Origin: Belnapia mucosa
Lineage (GTDB): Bacteria > Pseudomonadota > Alphaproteobacteria > Acetobacterales > Acetobacteraceae
DNA length: 64,000 nucleotides
NCBI RefSeq assembly: GCF_016775475.1
Contig: NZ_JAEUXJ010000001.1
Coordinates: 620,001-684,000, forward strand
Reading direction: 5' to 3'
Every line of letters begins with the position of its first letter. Position 1 is the stretch's first letter. The position numbers and the translations under genes were made by a program. The notes under the pieces were generated by a model. The model was not told where the DNA came from. It searched no databases and saw only the letters and a program-made list of their open reading frames with translations. Positions 18,235 to 26,326 of the stretch are shown piece by piece.

Positions 18235-19185
18235 CTAGCCGGCCCGCGCGCCGGTGGCGCGGAGGATGGGCGCCCATTTCGCGGCCTCGGCACGGATGAA
18301 GGCGCCGGCATCGCCGGCAGGCGGGGGCTCCACCCCCGCCTCGGCATAGCGGGCCTGCACCGCGGGCTCGGCCAGCGCCGCCGTGGCGGCTTCAGCGAGG
18401 CGGGTGAGGATGGGCGCTGGCGTTCCGGCCGGCGCCTGGAGTGATTGCCAGGAGGAGGCAGCATAGCCCGCGACCCCTGAGTCCGACAGCGTCGGCAGGT
18501 CGGGCAGCAGCCGGGACCGACGCGGTGTCGTCACCGCCAGCGCCCGCACCTTGCCCTCCCGCGCCAACGGCGCCAGCAGGGTCTGGCTATCGATCATGAA
18601 ATCGGCACGTCCCGCGACCAGATCGGTCACCGCCTGCGGCGTGCCGCGGTAGGTCACGACGGTGAAGGCGACGCCGGCCAGGGATTTCAGCAATTCCCCG
18701 GCAAGGTGGGATGCGGCGCCGATGCCGGTGGTGGCGAAATTCGCCGCCTCGCCCCGTGCCCGCAGCCAGGCCAGCATCGCCGCCACATCCTGCGCCGGCA
18801 GTCCGGGATGCACCGCCAGCACGAAGGGCTGATCGCCCAGCAAGGCTATGGGCGCGAAATCCGCCAGCGGGTCGAAGCCGAGATCGGGATAGAGCGGCGC
18901 CAGCACCGCATGCGCCGCACCCGAGAGCAGCAGCGTGTGCCCATCCGGCGCCGCCCGCGCCACCGCCCGCGCGCCGATCGAGGAGCCGGCGCCCGGCAGG
19001 TTCTCCACCACCACGGGCTGGCCCAGCCTTCGGCTCATCGGCTCCGCCAGGATGCGGGCCACGACATCGATGATGCCCCCGGCCGCGAAGGGCACCACCA
19101 GCCGCACCGGCCGGCTGGGAAAGCCCTGGGCGCGGGCGAAAGCAGGGGCGGCGAGGGCAGCAAGCAGCAGCGGGCGGCGGCGCAT
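18235..19185 (-). CDS. Bug/TctC-family periplasmic binding protein
   Basis: A 316-residue extracytoplasmic solute receptor of the tripartite tricarboxylate (TTT) type. It begins with a signal peptide (RRRPLLLAALAAPAFARAQ). The ligand-binding loop signatures of the family are present: RLVVPFAAGGIIDVVAR (usually PGG, here AGG), VVVENLPGAGSSIG and APDGHTLLLS, then TYRGTPQAVTDLVAGRADFM. The start follows the signal sequence; nothing upstream is plausible. No TctA or TctB membrane gene is adjacent, so it is an orphan receptor. It is followed by a second Bug gene upstream on the same strand. The ligand is probably a carboxylate but cannot be named. Confidence 0.9.
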   Translation of the reverse strand: MRRRPLLLAALAAPAFARAQGFPSRPVRLVVPFAAGGIIDVVARILAEPMSRRLGQPVVVENLPGAGSSIGARAVARAAPDGHTLLLSGAAHAVLAPLYPDLGFDPLADFAPIALLGDQPFVLAVHPGLPAQDVAAMLAWLRARGEAANFATTGIGAASHLAGELLKSLAGVAFTVVTYRGTPQAVTDLVAGRADFMIDSQTLLAPLAREGKVRALAVTTPRRSRLLPDLPTLSDSGVAGYAASSWQSLQAPAGTPAPILTRLAEAATAALAEPAVQARYAEAGVEPPPAGDAGAFIRAEAAKWAPILRATGARAG

Positions 19186-19235
19186 CGGGCGATCTCCGGC
19201 AGACCGCCCATGCTGCACCGCCGCGCGGCGGGTGG

Positions 19236-20219
19236 CTATTCGATCCGGATGCCGGCCTGGCGGATCAATGTGCCATAGCGCTCGGCATCGCGGGACAGCA
19301 GCGCGGCCGCATCGGCCGGGCTGCCGCCCCCCGGGATGAAGCCGGCCTCGCGGATGCGCGGCCGCAGCACCGGGTCCTGGAGCGCCGTGTTCAGCGCCGC
19401 CGACCAGCGCGACAGCACCGGCTCCGGCAGGTTGGGTGGGCCCATCAGCATGTACCAGACATTGGCGTCGAAGCCGGGGAAGCCGCTCTCGGCGACGGTC
19501 GGCAGATCGGGCAGCCAGTCGATCCGCTCCGGCATGGTGGTCGCCAGCGCCCGAACCCGGCCGGCCCGGATATGCGGCAGGTAGGTGGGGAAGGTGTCGA
19601 TGGCGAGGTCGATGCGCCCCGCCAGGATCTCGTTCACCGCCTGGCCGGTGCCGCGGAAGGGCACATGCGTCATCTGGATGCCGGCCGCCATGGAGAGCAG
19701 CTCCGCCGCCAGGTGCTGCTGCGTGGCGACGCCGGAGGAGGAGTAGTTCAGCGCGCCCGGCTTCTCCTTCGCCCGGGCAATGAGGCCCTGGAGGTCGCGC
19801 TCCGGCGCCGAAACCGGCACCACCGCCACAAGCGGCACCGTGGCGGCGAGGCCGATCGCCGTCTGGTCGCGATGGATGTCGAAGGGCGGCGGGTTCATCT
19901 GCGGCGGTACCACGGCCGAGGCGCTGACGGTACTCATATAGACCGTATAGCCATCGGGTGCGGCGCGGCTGCCGGCCAGGGCAGCGATGGTGCCGCTGGC
20001 GCCGGGCCGGTTCTCCACCGCGACCGCGGCGCCGAGCGCGGCTTGGATGGCCGGGGAGAGCAGCCGGGCAATGATGTCGGTGCCGCCGCCGGGGGCGAAG
20101 CCGACCAGCATGGTGACCGGGCGGGTCGGATCCCAGCGCGTCTCGGCCGCGGCGTGGCGCATGGGGATGAGGGCCGGCAGGGCGAGCGGCGCGGCCAGCA
20201 GGCTGCGGCGGGTTGGCAT
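19236..20219 (-). CDS. Bug/TctC-family periplasmic binding protein
   Basis: A 327-residue TTT-type receptor. ATG 20219 has GGAGGAAA 5 bases upstream and begins a twin-Arg-like signal (PTRRSLLAAPLALPALI). Family signatures are VGFAPGGGTDIIARLL, VAVENRPGASGTIAA, APDGYTVYM and HVPFRGTGQAVNEILAGRIDLA. It lies 50 bases upstream of the previous Bug gene, so the two may share a transcript, and it diverges from a third Bug gene across 128 bases. The three are clearly paralogous but divergent, so they likely bind different compounds. Confidence 0.9.
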   Translation of the reverse strand: MPTRRSLLAAPLALPALIPMRHAAAETRWDPTRPVTMLVGFAPGGGTDIIARLLSPAIQAALGAAVAVENRPGASGTIAALAGSRAAPDGYTVYMSTVSASAVVPPQMNPPPFDIHRDQTAIGLAATVPLVAVVPVSAPERDLQGLIARAKEKPGALNYSSSGVATQQHLAAELLSMAAGIQMTHVPFRGTGQAVNEILAGRIDLAIDTFPTYLPHIRAGRVRALATTMPERIDWLPDLPTVAESGFPGFDANVWYMLMGPPNLPEPVLSRWSAALNTALQDPVLRPRIREAGFIPGGGSPADAAALLSRDAERYGTLIRQAGIRIE

Positions 20220-20292
20220 CCAGGTTTCCTCCGATCGGGTCTTGCCGCGTGAGTAGCGCAGGCCGCCGCTGCGCAAACACACCAATCCTTGT

Positions 20293-20307
20293 TGCTGCGG
20301 TGCAGCA
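20293..20307. promoter_or_regulatory. Short inverted repeat in the divergent Bug intergenic region
   Basis: TGCTGC and GCAGCA flank the centre GGT, a perfect 6-bp inverted repeat in the 128-base region between two divergent Bug genes. It could be an operator controlling one or both, but the length is short and no regulator gene is adjacent. The claim is weak. Confidence 0.25.
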
Positions 20308-20347
20308 TCGGTGCCTAAGCTCGGGCTGCCCCGATGGGAGACGCCGC

Positions 20348-21313
20348 ATGCGCCGCCGCAGCCTCGTCCTTCTGCTCCTGCTCGCGCTGCCGGTCGCGCC
20401 GCGCGCCGAGACCGTCACCCGGGATGTCCGGCTGATCGTTCCCTATACGCCTGGCGGCACGGTCGATCTCCTGGCCCGGCTGCTGGCCGATGCGATCGGG
20501 CCGCGGCTCGGCGGGCGGTCGATCGTCGTCGAGAATCGCAGCGGCGCCGGCACCTTCATCGCCATGCAGACGGTGGCGAATGCGCCGCCGGACGGGCATG
20601 TGCTCGGCATTGCTTCCACCGCCGTGCTGGCCAATGCGCCGGTGCTGCCGGGGATGGCGATGCCGATCGATCCCGACCGCGCGCTGCTGCCGGTGACCAA
20701 CCTGATCCGCGTGCCGATGCTGCTGGTCGGCCGTCCCGATGCGCCCTATGGCACCCTGCCGGCGCTGATCGATTGGGCCCGGGCGCATCCCGGGCGGCTG
20801 AATATCGGCCAGTCCGGCCTTGGTTCGCAGACCCATCTGCTGGCGGCGCGGCTGGCGCATGAGGCTGGCTTTACGGCGGAGCTGGTCCAGTATCGCGGCG
20901 GCACGCCGGCGCTAATGGACATCATGGCCGGGAATTCCGACCTCTATTTCAGCCTGCTGCCGGAATCGCTGCCCTTCATCCGTGAGGGCAAGCTGCGACC
21001 GATCGCCTTCGCCTCCGAGACACGCAGCCCCGCCCTGCCGGAGGTGCCGCTGGTGCGGGAAGTGCTGCCGGGCTTCACCGGCGATGTCGGCTATGGTCTG
21101 GTCGCCGCCGCGGGGACGCCGCCCGGCTGGATCAGCTTCTGGAATGCCGAAGTGAAGCGGGCGATGGAGAGTCCGGCGATGAAGACGCGCATGGCGCAGC
21201 TCTTCTGGATCCCGCTGCCGGGCAGCCCGGAGGCCTATGCGGCCGAGATCGCCGGCGACCGGCAGGTCTGGGGCGGGGTGATCCGCACCGCCGGCATCCG
21301 GGTCGGGCAATAG
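20348..21313 (+). CDS. Bug/TctC-family periplasmic binding protein
   Basis: A 321-residue TTT-type receptor with signal peptide RRRSLVLLLLLALPVAPRAE. Signatures are LIVPYTPGGTVDLLARLLA, IVVENRSGAGTFIAMQ, APPDGHVLGIAST and VQYRGGTPALMDIMAGNSDLYF. ATG 20348 has GGGAG at 20336-20340. It diverges from the two minus-strand Bug genes. A strong hairpin ends the transcript just after the stop. No transport membrane subunits are adjacent, so it must use distant TctAB proteins or act in sensing. Confidence 0.9.
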   Translation: MRRRSLVLLLLLALPVAPRAETVTRDVRLIVPYTPGGTVDLLARLLADAIGPRLGGRSIVVENRSGAGTFIAMQTVANAPPDGHVLGIASTAVLANAPVLPGMAMPIDPDRALLPVTNLIRVPMLLVGRPDAPYGTLPALIDWARAHPGRLNIGQSGLGSQTHLLAARLAHEAGFTAELVQYRGGTPALMDIMAGNSDLYFSLLPESLPFIREGKLRPIAFASETRSPALPEVPLVREVLPGFTGDVGYGLVAAAGTPPGWISFWNAEVKRAMESPAMKTRMAQLFWIPLPGSPEAYAAEIAGDRQVWGGVIRTAGIRVGQ

Positions 21314-21337
21314 CTCCCCGCACGAGGGCGGGGAGCT
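21312..21337. terminator. Bidirectional terminator between Bug and sodB
   Basis: AGCTCCCCGC at 21312-21321 and GCGGGGAGCT at 21328-21337 form a perfect 10-bp stem with a 6-base loop. The repeat starts within the stop codon of the plus-strand Bug gene and lies 17 bases before the stop of the converging sodB. There is no U tract, which is common for terminators in very GC-rich genomes. Confidence 0.7.
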
Positions 21338-21353
21338 TGCGTCGAGCCCTGGA

Positions 21354-21992
21354 TTAGGCGCTCTGGCCGGACTTCAGGCCGCCATTCTTTAGCAGCGTCT
21401 CGACCACTTCCCAATCGACCAGCTTGTTCAGGAAATTGTCGAGGTAGTTCGGGCGGACATTGCGGAAGTCCAGGTAATAGGCGTGCTCCCAGACATCGAC
21501 GCCGAGGATCGGGGTGCCCTCGCCGGTCGAGATCGGGTTGGCGCCGTTCGGGGTCTTCGTCACCTTCAGCTTGCCGTCGGCGCCGACGATCAGCCAGGCC
21601 CAGCCGGAGCCGAACTGCGTCACGCCGGCCTGCTTGAAGGCCTCCTTGAATTGGGCGAGACCGCCGAGATCCTGGTCGATCTTCGCCGCCAGGGTGCCCG
21701 GCAGCTTGTCCCCGCCGCCCTTCGGCGACATCACCTGCCAGAACAGGATGTGGTTCCAATGCTGGCCGGCCTGGTTCAGCACCGGCGCGCCGTCGGCGCC
21801 GGCCTTGCCGGCCTCGGCCACGATCTGCTCCAGCGACTTGCCGGCGAGGCCCTTGCTCTCGATCAGCCCGTTCAGCGCGGTGACATAGGCATTGTGATGC
21901 TTGCCATGATGGAGCTCGAGCGTCTCCTGGCACATGCCCTGGGCGGCGAGCGCGCTGGTGTCGTAAGGCAGCGCGGGCAGGCTGAAGGCCAT
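21354..21992 (-). CDS. sodB: Iron/manganese superoxide dismutase
   Basis: This enzyme converts superoxide to hydrogen peroxide and oxygen in the cytoplasm. The metal ligands are all present: H28 in LEHHGKHH-like LELHHGKHH, H81 in QHWNHILFW, D166 and H170 in DVWEHAYY. The length, 212 residues, is typical. The segment GSGWAWLIV is common in the iron type, but iron and manganese use cannot be told apart with confidence here. There is no signal peptide. It is a single gene between two terminator-like structures, converging with a Bug gene and diverging from the NDUFAF6-like gene. Confidence 0.95.
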   Translation of the reverse strand: MAFSLPALPYDTSALAAQGMCQETLELHHGKHHNAYVTALNGLIESKGLAGKSLEQIVAEAGKAGADGAPVLNQAGQHWNHILFWQVMSPKGGGDKLPGTLAAKIDQDLGGLAQFKEAFKQAGVTQFGSGWAWLIVGADGKLKVTKTPNGANPISTGEGTPILGVDVWEHAYYLDFRNVRPNYLDNFLNKLVDWEVVETLLKNGGLKSGQSA

Positions 21993-22048
21993 GGGTCTCT
22001 CCCGTTATGTCGGTGGGGCACCCCGGCACAGGCCCGGGGCTGGTTGCA

Positions 22049-22077
22049 GAGCTAGGCGGCGGCTTCCCGGCCGTCAA
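22049..22077 (-). promoter_or_regulatory. Possible promoter of sodB
   Basis: On the minus strand, TTGACG (22077-22072) and TAGCTC (22054-22049) are separated by 17 bases. The -35 element is strong and the -10 weak. The predicted transcription start lies about 50 bases before the sodB ATG. It overlaps the promoter area of the divergent gene. Confidence 0.4.
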
Positions 22078-22087
22078 GCAAGCGGGC

Positions 22088-22912
22088 ATGAAGCCTGCGA
22101 TGCCCGACGCCCTTTCCCCCATCGCCGCCTTCGCCCGCGCGCATGACCCGGACCGCTTCCTTTGCGCGCTGTTTGCGCCGGCCGAGCGGCGCGAGGCGCT
22201 GTTCACGCTGATCGCCTACAATCATGAGTTGGCGCGGGCGAGGGAGGCCGCGCGGACGCCGCTGCTGGCGCTGATGCGGCTGCAATGGTGGCGGGATGCC
22301 ATTGGCGATGCGGTGGCGGGCAAGCCCCCGCGCCGGCATGAGGTCGCGGCGCCGCTGCACGCCGCGCTCGGGGCCGGGCTGCTCGATCCCGATGCCCTGC
22401 TGGCCATGGCGGATGCGCGCGAGGCCGAGGCGGAGGAGGGCGGCATCCCGAGCGAGCCGGCGCTCGCCGCCTATCTGCGCGGCAGCGCCGGCGGCTTCGC
22501 GGTGGCGGCCGGGCGGCTGCTCGGTGCGGAGGGGCCGGCGCTGGCCAGGTTGCAGGCGGCCGGCGCGGTCTTCGGCCTGGCGGGCATCCTGCGCAGCGTG
22601 CCAGCGCTGGCGGGGCAGGGGCGGTGCCTGCTGCCGCTGGACCGGCTGGCCGAGCGGGAGCTGGTGCCCGAGGCGGTGATCGCCGAGCCGGATCTTGCCA
22701 CGCCGGTGGTGGCGGCGATGGCGGCGTCCGGGCTGGCCGAGGCGCGGGCGCTGCATCCGCGCCCGCCGCGCACCGCCATCGCCGCCGCGCTGCCGCTGGT
22801 GCTGGCCCGGCGGGACCTCCGGCGGCTCGCGGCTGGCCGGGCGGTCCCGGCGGCGCGGGGGCTGGGCGACCGGCTGGCGGTGGCGCGAGCGGGGCTGCTC
22901 GGCTGGATTTGA
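22088..22912 (+). CDS. Squalene/phytoene synthase-fold protein, NDUFAF6-like
   Basis: A 274-residue all-helical protein of the squalene/phytoene synthase fold. FTLIAYNHELARAREAARTPLLALMRLQWWRDAI (positions about 45-80) follows the pattern of NDUFAF6-type proteins, in which the DxxxD prenyl-diphosphate-binding motif of true synthases is replaced; here the corresponding stretch has N-H-E. In mitochondria this family helps assemble respiratory complex I; in alphaproteobacteria the role is probably similar but unproven. The true start is ATG 22088 or 22100. It stands alone and is not next to hopanoid genes, which argues against a biosynthetic enzyme. Confidence 0.75.
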   Translation: MKPAMPDALSPIAAFARAHDPDRFLCALFAPAERREALFTLIAYNHELARAREAARTPLLALMRLQWWRDAIGDAVAGKPPRRHEVAAPLHAALGAGLLDPDALLAMADAREAEAEEGGIPSEPALAAYLRGSAGGFAVAAGRLLGAEGPALARLQAAGAVFGLAGILRSVPALAGQGRCLLPLDRLAERELVPEAVIAEPDLATPVVAAMAASGLAEARALHPRPPRTAIAAALPLVLARRDLRRLAAGRAVPAARGLGDRLAVARAGLLGWI

Positions 22913-23040
22913 GGCGGCATCAAGGCCTGCTGCCCTGAAACCACCCTTTCCCGGCCGCGCTGAGGACATGCCCGGCGGCTTTCATGCGGGCAATGGGGAG
23001 GTCGGGCATCCCGTCCCTCCTTCCCGCAAGGGAGGTCGCC

Positions 23041-23259
23041 ATGACCCGCAAGATCCTGAAGATTGTTGCCCTCGTCGCCGTGGTCGGCAGCGTGTCCGGC
23101 TGTGCCGTCTATCCGGCCGGCTATGGGTATCGCGGCGGCGGCGGCGGCTACCACGCGCCGCGCTATGCCTATGGCGGCGGCGGCTGGGGGCATGGCTATG
23201 GCCGTGGCTATGGCGGTGGTGGCTATTACGGTGGGGGCTACGGCCGCGGCTGGCGCTAG
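23041..23259 (+). CDS. Small Gly/Tyr-rich lipoprotein
   Basis: A 72-residue protein with a strong ribosome site (GGGAGG 7 bases upstream). The signal sequence ends in VSGC, a lipobox, so the mature part begins at Cys21. The rest is made of Tyr-Gly repeats (GYGYRGGGGGY, GHGYGRGYGGGGYYGGGYGRG). Such proteins are cell-surface or periplasmic and often stress related; no enzyme motif is present. A second small exported Gly/Pro/Tyr-rich protein lies at 43836-44105. Confidence 0.75.
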   Translation: MTRKILKIVALVAVVGSVSGCAVYPAGYGYRGGGGGYHAPRYAYGGGGWGHGYGRGYGGGGYYGGGYGRGWR

Positions 23260-23312
23260 GCTGCTTGCCGCTGTCTCCCCGGGGCGGCCATGATCGCCCC
23301 GAGGAGACGCCC

Positions 23313-23810
23313 ATGCCCCAACCCATTCCCGATGCCCGGCTGGTGGTCCGCCAGCCGGAGGAGGCGCCGAGCTTCTGGCAGCCGGTCCCGGCCAATGGCT
23401 TCGTCCGCTGCCTGCTCGATTCCGCCGCGACCGGGGCGGAGACGCCCTTCGCCATGGGCACCCAGACCGTCGATCCCGGCTGCTATGTGCGGGAACACCT
23501 GCACGACGCCAATGAAGAAGTGATCCTGGTGCAGGAGGGGGAAGGCGAGGCGCGGATCGAGGGCGCCACCCATCCGATGCGGCCGGGGACGATCTTCTTC
23601 CTGCCCCGCAACCAGCCGCACAGCTTTCACAATACCGGGAAAGGGCCGCTCACTTTCGTCTGGCTGATGCTGCCGGGCGGGCTGGAGACTTTCTTCGCCC
23701 GCATCGGCCGCCCGCGCGAACCCGGCGCCCTGCCTCCCACGCCCTTCCCGCGGCCGGAAAATGTGGCTGCGATTGAAGCCGAGACCGTCTTCGGGCGGCT
23801 GCCGTCATGA
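23313..23810 (+). CDS. Cupin-domain protein
   Basis: A 165-residue single-domain cupin. The first cupin motif is CYVREHLHDANEEVILVQEGEGEARI, with the metal-binding His-Leu-His and a glutamate. The second is MRPGTIFFLPRNQPHSFHNTG. Cupins of this size bind a metal and act as isomerases, dioxygenases or sugar-binding proteins; the substrate is unknown. The ATG has GAGGAG upstream. The stop overlaps the start of the SGNH hydrolase (ATGA), so the two genes form an operon and may act in one pathway. Confidence 0.85.
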   Translation: MPQPIPDARLVVRQPEEAPSFWQPVPANGFVRCLLDSAATGAETPFAMGTQTVDPGCYVREHLHDANEEVILVQEGEGEARIEGATHPMRPGTIFFLPRNQPHSFHNTGKGPLTFVWLMLPGGLETFFARIGRPREPGALPPTPFPRPENVAAIEAETVFGRLPS

Positions 23811-25138
23811 GGGGCCTGTTCGCCGCGATGGTGCTCGCCATGGGATTGAGCCTGCCCGCCGGGGCGCAGCCGGCAATGAGTTGGGCGACGAGCTGGGCTG
23901 CCTCGGTCCAGGGTCCCTATCCGGTCGGCAATCCCTCCGCCCAGCCGGACCAGCGCTTCGCCTTCCCCGATCCGGCGCGCGGCGCCCGCGACCAGACCCT
24001 GCGCCTGGTGCTGCGGCCGAGCCTCTGGGGGAAGGAGGTGCGGCTGCGCTTCTCCAATGCCTTTGGCACCCGGCCGCTGGCGCTGGATGGCGTCCATATC
24101 GGGCTGCAGCTCGGCGGCGCGGCGGTGGTGCCGGGGAGCAACCAGCCGGTGCGCTTCGCCGGGCGCGAGGCGGTGACGATCCCGCCCGGCGGCAGCGCCT
24201 GGAGCGACCCGGTGGCGCTGCCCTTCGTGCCGGAGGGCACGGCCGGGACGCTGGCCGGGCGGAAGCTCGCGGTCAGCCTGCATGTCGCGGGCGAGAGCGG
24301 GCCGATGACCTGGCATGCCAAGGCCCTGCAGACCTCCTATGTCAGCCCGCCCGGCAGCGGCGCGATCGGGAATGAGGAGGGCGAGGGGGGCTTTCCCTTC
24401 AGCACCGCGAGCTGGTTCTTCCTCGATGCGCTGGATGTGATGGCTCCGGCCGGGACGCCGGTGGTGGTCGCCTTCGGCGACAGCATCACCGATGGCACGG
24501 CGAGCACGATGAATGGCGACGACCGTTGGCCGGATGTGTTCGGGCGCCGGCTCTTTGCCCGCTTCGGCAACCGGGTCGCGGTGGTGAATGCCGGCATTGG
24601 CGGCAACCAGGTGGCCGGGCCGGCCGAATACGGGCCGGACAAGCCCTTTCCCGGCGGACCCGCCGCCGGGCAGCGGCTGGAGCGGGACGTGCTCTCCCTC
24701 TCGGGCGTGACCAGCTTCGTCTGGCTGGAAGGGATCAACGACTTCAGCCGCAACGGGGATGCGAGCGTCGAGGCGGTGCAGGCGGCAATGCGGGAGGTGG
24801 CGGGGCGGCTGCGCGCCCGGCTGCCGGGCATCCGGCTGGTCGGCGCGACGGTGACCTCGGCGCTCGGCGCCGGGGGCGGCACCGGGGCGCATGGCTTCGC
24901 CGAGCAGGATGCCAAACGCCGGGCGCTGAACGACTTCATCCGCCGCGGCGGGGTCTTCGACGCCGTGATCGATTTCGACGCGGCGACGCTCGATCCGGCG
25001 ACCGGCGGGCTGCGACCGGAGATGGTGCCGGATAGCACGACCGGCGGCCCGGGCGACCGGCTGCACCCGAACCGCGCCGGCTATCTGGCGATGGGGATGG
25101 CGGTCGACCCGGAGGCGGTGGTGCCTGGGCTGCGCTAG
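23807..25138 (+). CDS. Secreted SGNH/GDSL hydrolase
   Basis: A 443-residue exported esterase-type enzyme. It starts with a signal peptide (RGLFAAMVLAMGLSLPAGAQ). Block I, VVAFGDSITDGT, carries the nucleophile serine; block II has the glycine in NAGIGGNQV; block III the Asn in LEGINDFS; block V the Asp-His pair in GDRLHPNRAGY. The about 210-residue N-terminal domain before the catalytic block is beta rich and probably binds a carbohydrate or polymer. Such enzymes remove acyl groups from sugars, lipids or polymers. It shares an operon with a cupin and overlaps the converging ferredoxin gene by 4 bases. Confidence 0.9.
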   Translation: MRGLFAAMVLAMGLSLPAGAQPAMSWATSWAASVQGPYPVGNPSAQPDQRFAFPDPARGARDQTLRLVLRPSLWGKEVRLRFSNAFGTRPLALDGVHIGLQLGGAAVVPGSNQPVRFAGREAVTIPPGGSAWSDPVALPFVPEGTAGTLAGRKLAVSLHVAGESGPMTWHAKALQTSYVSPPGSGAIGNEEGEGGFPFSTASWFFLDALDVMAPAGTPVVVAFGDSITDGTASTMNGDDRWPDVFGRRLFARFGNRVAVVNAGIGGNQVAGPAEYGPDKPFPGGPAAGQRLERDVLSLSGVTSFVWLEGINDFSRNGDASVEAVQAAMREVAGRLRARLPGIRLVGATVTSALGAGGGTGAHGFAEQDAKRRALNDFIRRGGVFDAVIDFDAATLDPATGGLRPEMVPDSTTGGPGDRLHPNRAGYLAMGMAVDPEAVVPGLR

Positions 25139-25458
25139 CCCTGGGTTTCCGGCACCGCGACTTCCAGCCCGTCCAGCGCCGGCGTCACCGCGACCTGGCA
25201 GCAGAGGCGCCGGCCCTCGGGCACGCTGCCGATCGTGTCCTCGATCATGTCCTGCTCGTCCGGGCTGGCCGGCGGCAGGCGGTCGCGCCAGCCCGGCGGG
25301 ACATCCACCATGCAGGTGGCGCAGGCGAGCTGGCCGCCGCATTCGGCCGGCAGGCCGGCGACATCATGGCGGATCGCCAGGTGCATCACCGTCGGCGCAT
25401 CCGCGGCTTCCAGAACCTGGCGGCGGCCATCGGGCTGGATGAAGGTGATCTGCGGCAT
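25135..25458 (-). CDS. 2Fe-2S ferredoxin
   Basis: A 107-residue plant/vertebrate-type ferredoxin. The cluster cysteines are in LPAECGGQLACATCMVD (three Cys) and RLCCQV (the fourth). The extra Cys next to the fourth is often seen in adrenodoxin-like members that serve cytochrome P450 or Rieske oxygenases. No partner oxygenase or reductase is nearby. It overlaps the converging SGNH hydrolase by 4 bases and diverges from an SDR. Confidence 0.9.
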   Translation of the reverse strand: MPQITFIQPDGRRQVLEAADAPTVMHLAIRHDVAGLPAECGGQLACATCMVDVPPGWRDRLPPASPDEQDMIEDTIGSVPEGRRLCCQVAVTPALDGLEVAVPETQG

Positions 25459-25529
25459 GCGGGCACTCCTTGGCGGGGCCGGGCAGGCAGGGCAACCTGA
25501 CCGGAGACGGCAACAGGGAAGGAAACGGC

Positions 25530-26315
25530 ATGGGCTACGCGCCCTTCGACCTCACTGGCAAGGTGGCGCTCGTCACCGGCGGCAATGGAGGGATCGGCCT
25601 CGGCATGGCGGAGGCTCTGGCCGTGGCCGGCGCCGATATCGCCATCTGGGGCACCAATGCGGAGAAGAACGAGGCGGCGCGCGCCCGCCTCGAACAAACG
25701 GGCCGTCGCATCCTGGCGCTGCGCTGCGATGTGGGTGAGGAGGCGGAGGTCGAGGCCAGCTTCGCCGAGACGCTGCGGGTGCTGGGCCGGGTCGATGGCT
25801 GCTTCGCTAATGCCGGCATCTCTGGCGGCCGCTCCGGCCCCTTCGTCGAGCGCACGAAGGAGCAATGGGACCGCGTGCTGCGGGTCAACCTGACCGGCGC
25901 CTTCCTCACCTTCCGCGCCGCGGTGCGGCATATGCGGGAACGCGGCGAGGCGGGCGACAAGGGCGGCGTGCTGGTCGGCACCGCCTCCCTCGCCGCGATC
26001 GAGGGCGCGGCACGGAACGAGCATTACGGCGCCTCGAAGGGCGGCATGGTCTCGATGATCCGGGCGCTGGCGGTGGAGCAGGCGCGGCACGGCATCCGGG
26101 CGCATGCTATCCTGCCCGGCTGGATCGAGACGGAGATGACCGCGCGCTCGGTCGCCGACCCGAAATTCGCCGGCAATGTCCTGCCCCGCGTGCCGATGCG
26201 CCGCTGGGGCACCGGTGAGGATTTCGGCGGCATCGCGGTCTATCTGATGAGCCGCGCCAGCGCCTTCCACACCGGCGACAGCTTCGTCATCGATGGTGGC
26301 TATTCGCTCTTCTGA
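25530..26315 (+). CDS. SDR-family oxidoreductase
   Basis: A 261-residue classical short-chain dehydrogenase. The nucleotide-binding motif is VTGGNGGIGLG and the NAG motif is CFANAGISGG. The catalytic Ser-Tyr-Lys set is TASLAAIEG, then HYGASKGGM. The C-terminal DGGYSLF is the family ending. A good ribosome site (AAGGAAAC) precedes ATG 25530. It lies 11 bases before the cyclase-family gene, so the two are likely one operon and may act on the same alcohol or ketone substrate. Confidence 0.9.
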   Translation: MGYAPFDLTGKVALVTGGNGGIGLGMAEALAVAGADIAIWGTNAEKNEAARARLEQTGRRILALRCDVGEEAEVEASFAETLRVLGRVDGCFANAGISGGRSGPFVERTKEQWDRVLRVNLTGAFLTFRAAVRHMRERGEAGDKGGVLVGTASLAAIEGAARNEHYGASKGGMVSMIRALAVEQARHGIRAHAILPGWIETEMTARSVADPKFAGNVLPRVPMRRWGTGEDFGGIAVYLMSRASAFHTGDSFVIDGGYSLF

Positions 26316-26326
26316 GGAGATCCAGG

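Noticed and set aside
23005..23040. A hairpin around CCCTCCTT and AAGGGAGG before the Gly/Tyr-rich lipoprotein as a riboswitch
   Set aside because: The arms are not exact inverses and the overlap is with an ordinary ribosome site; no known riboswitch features.
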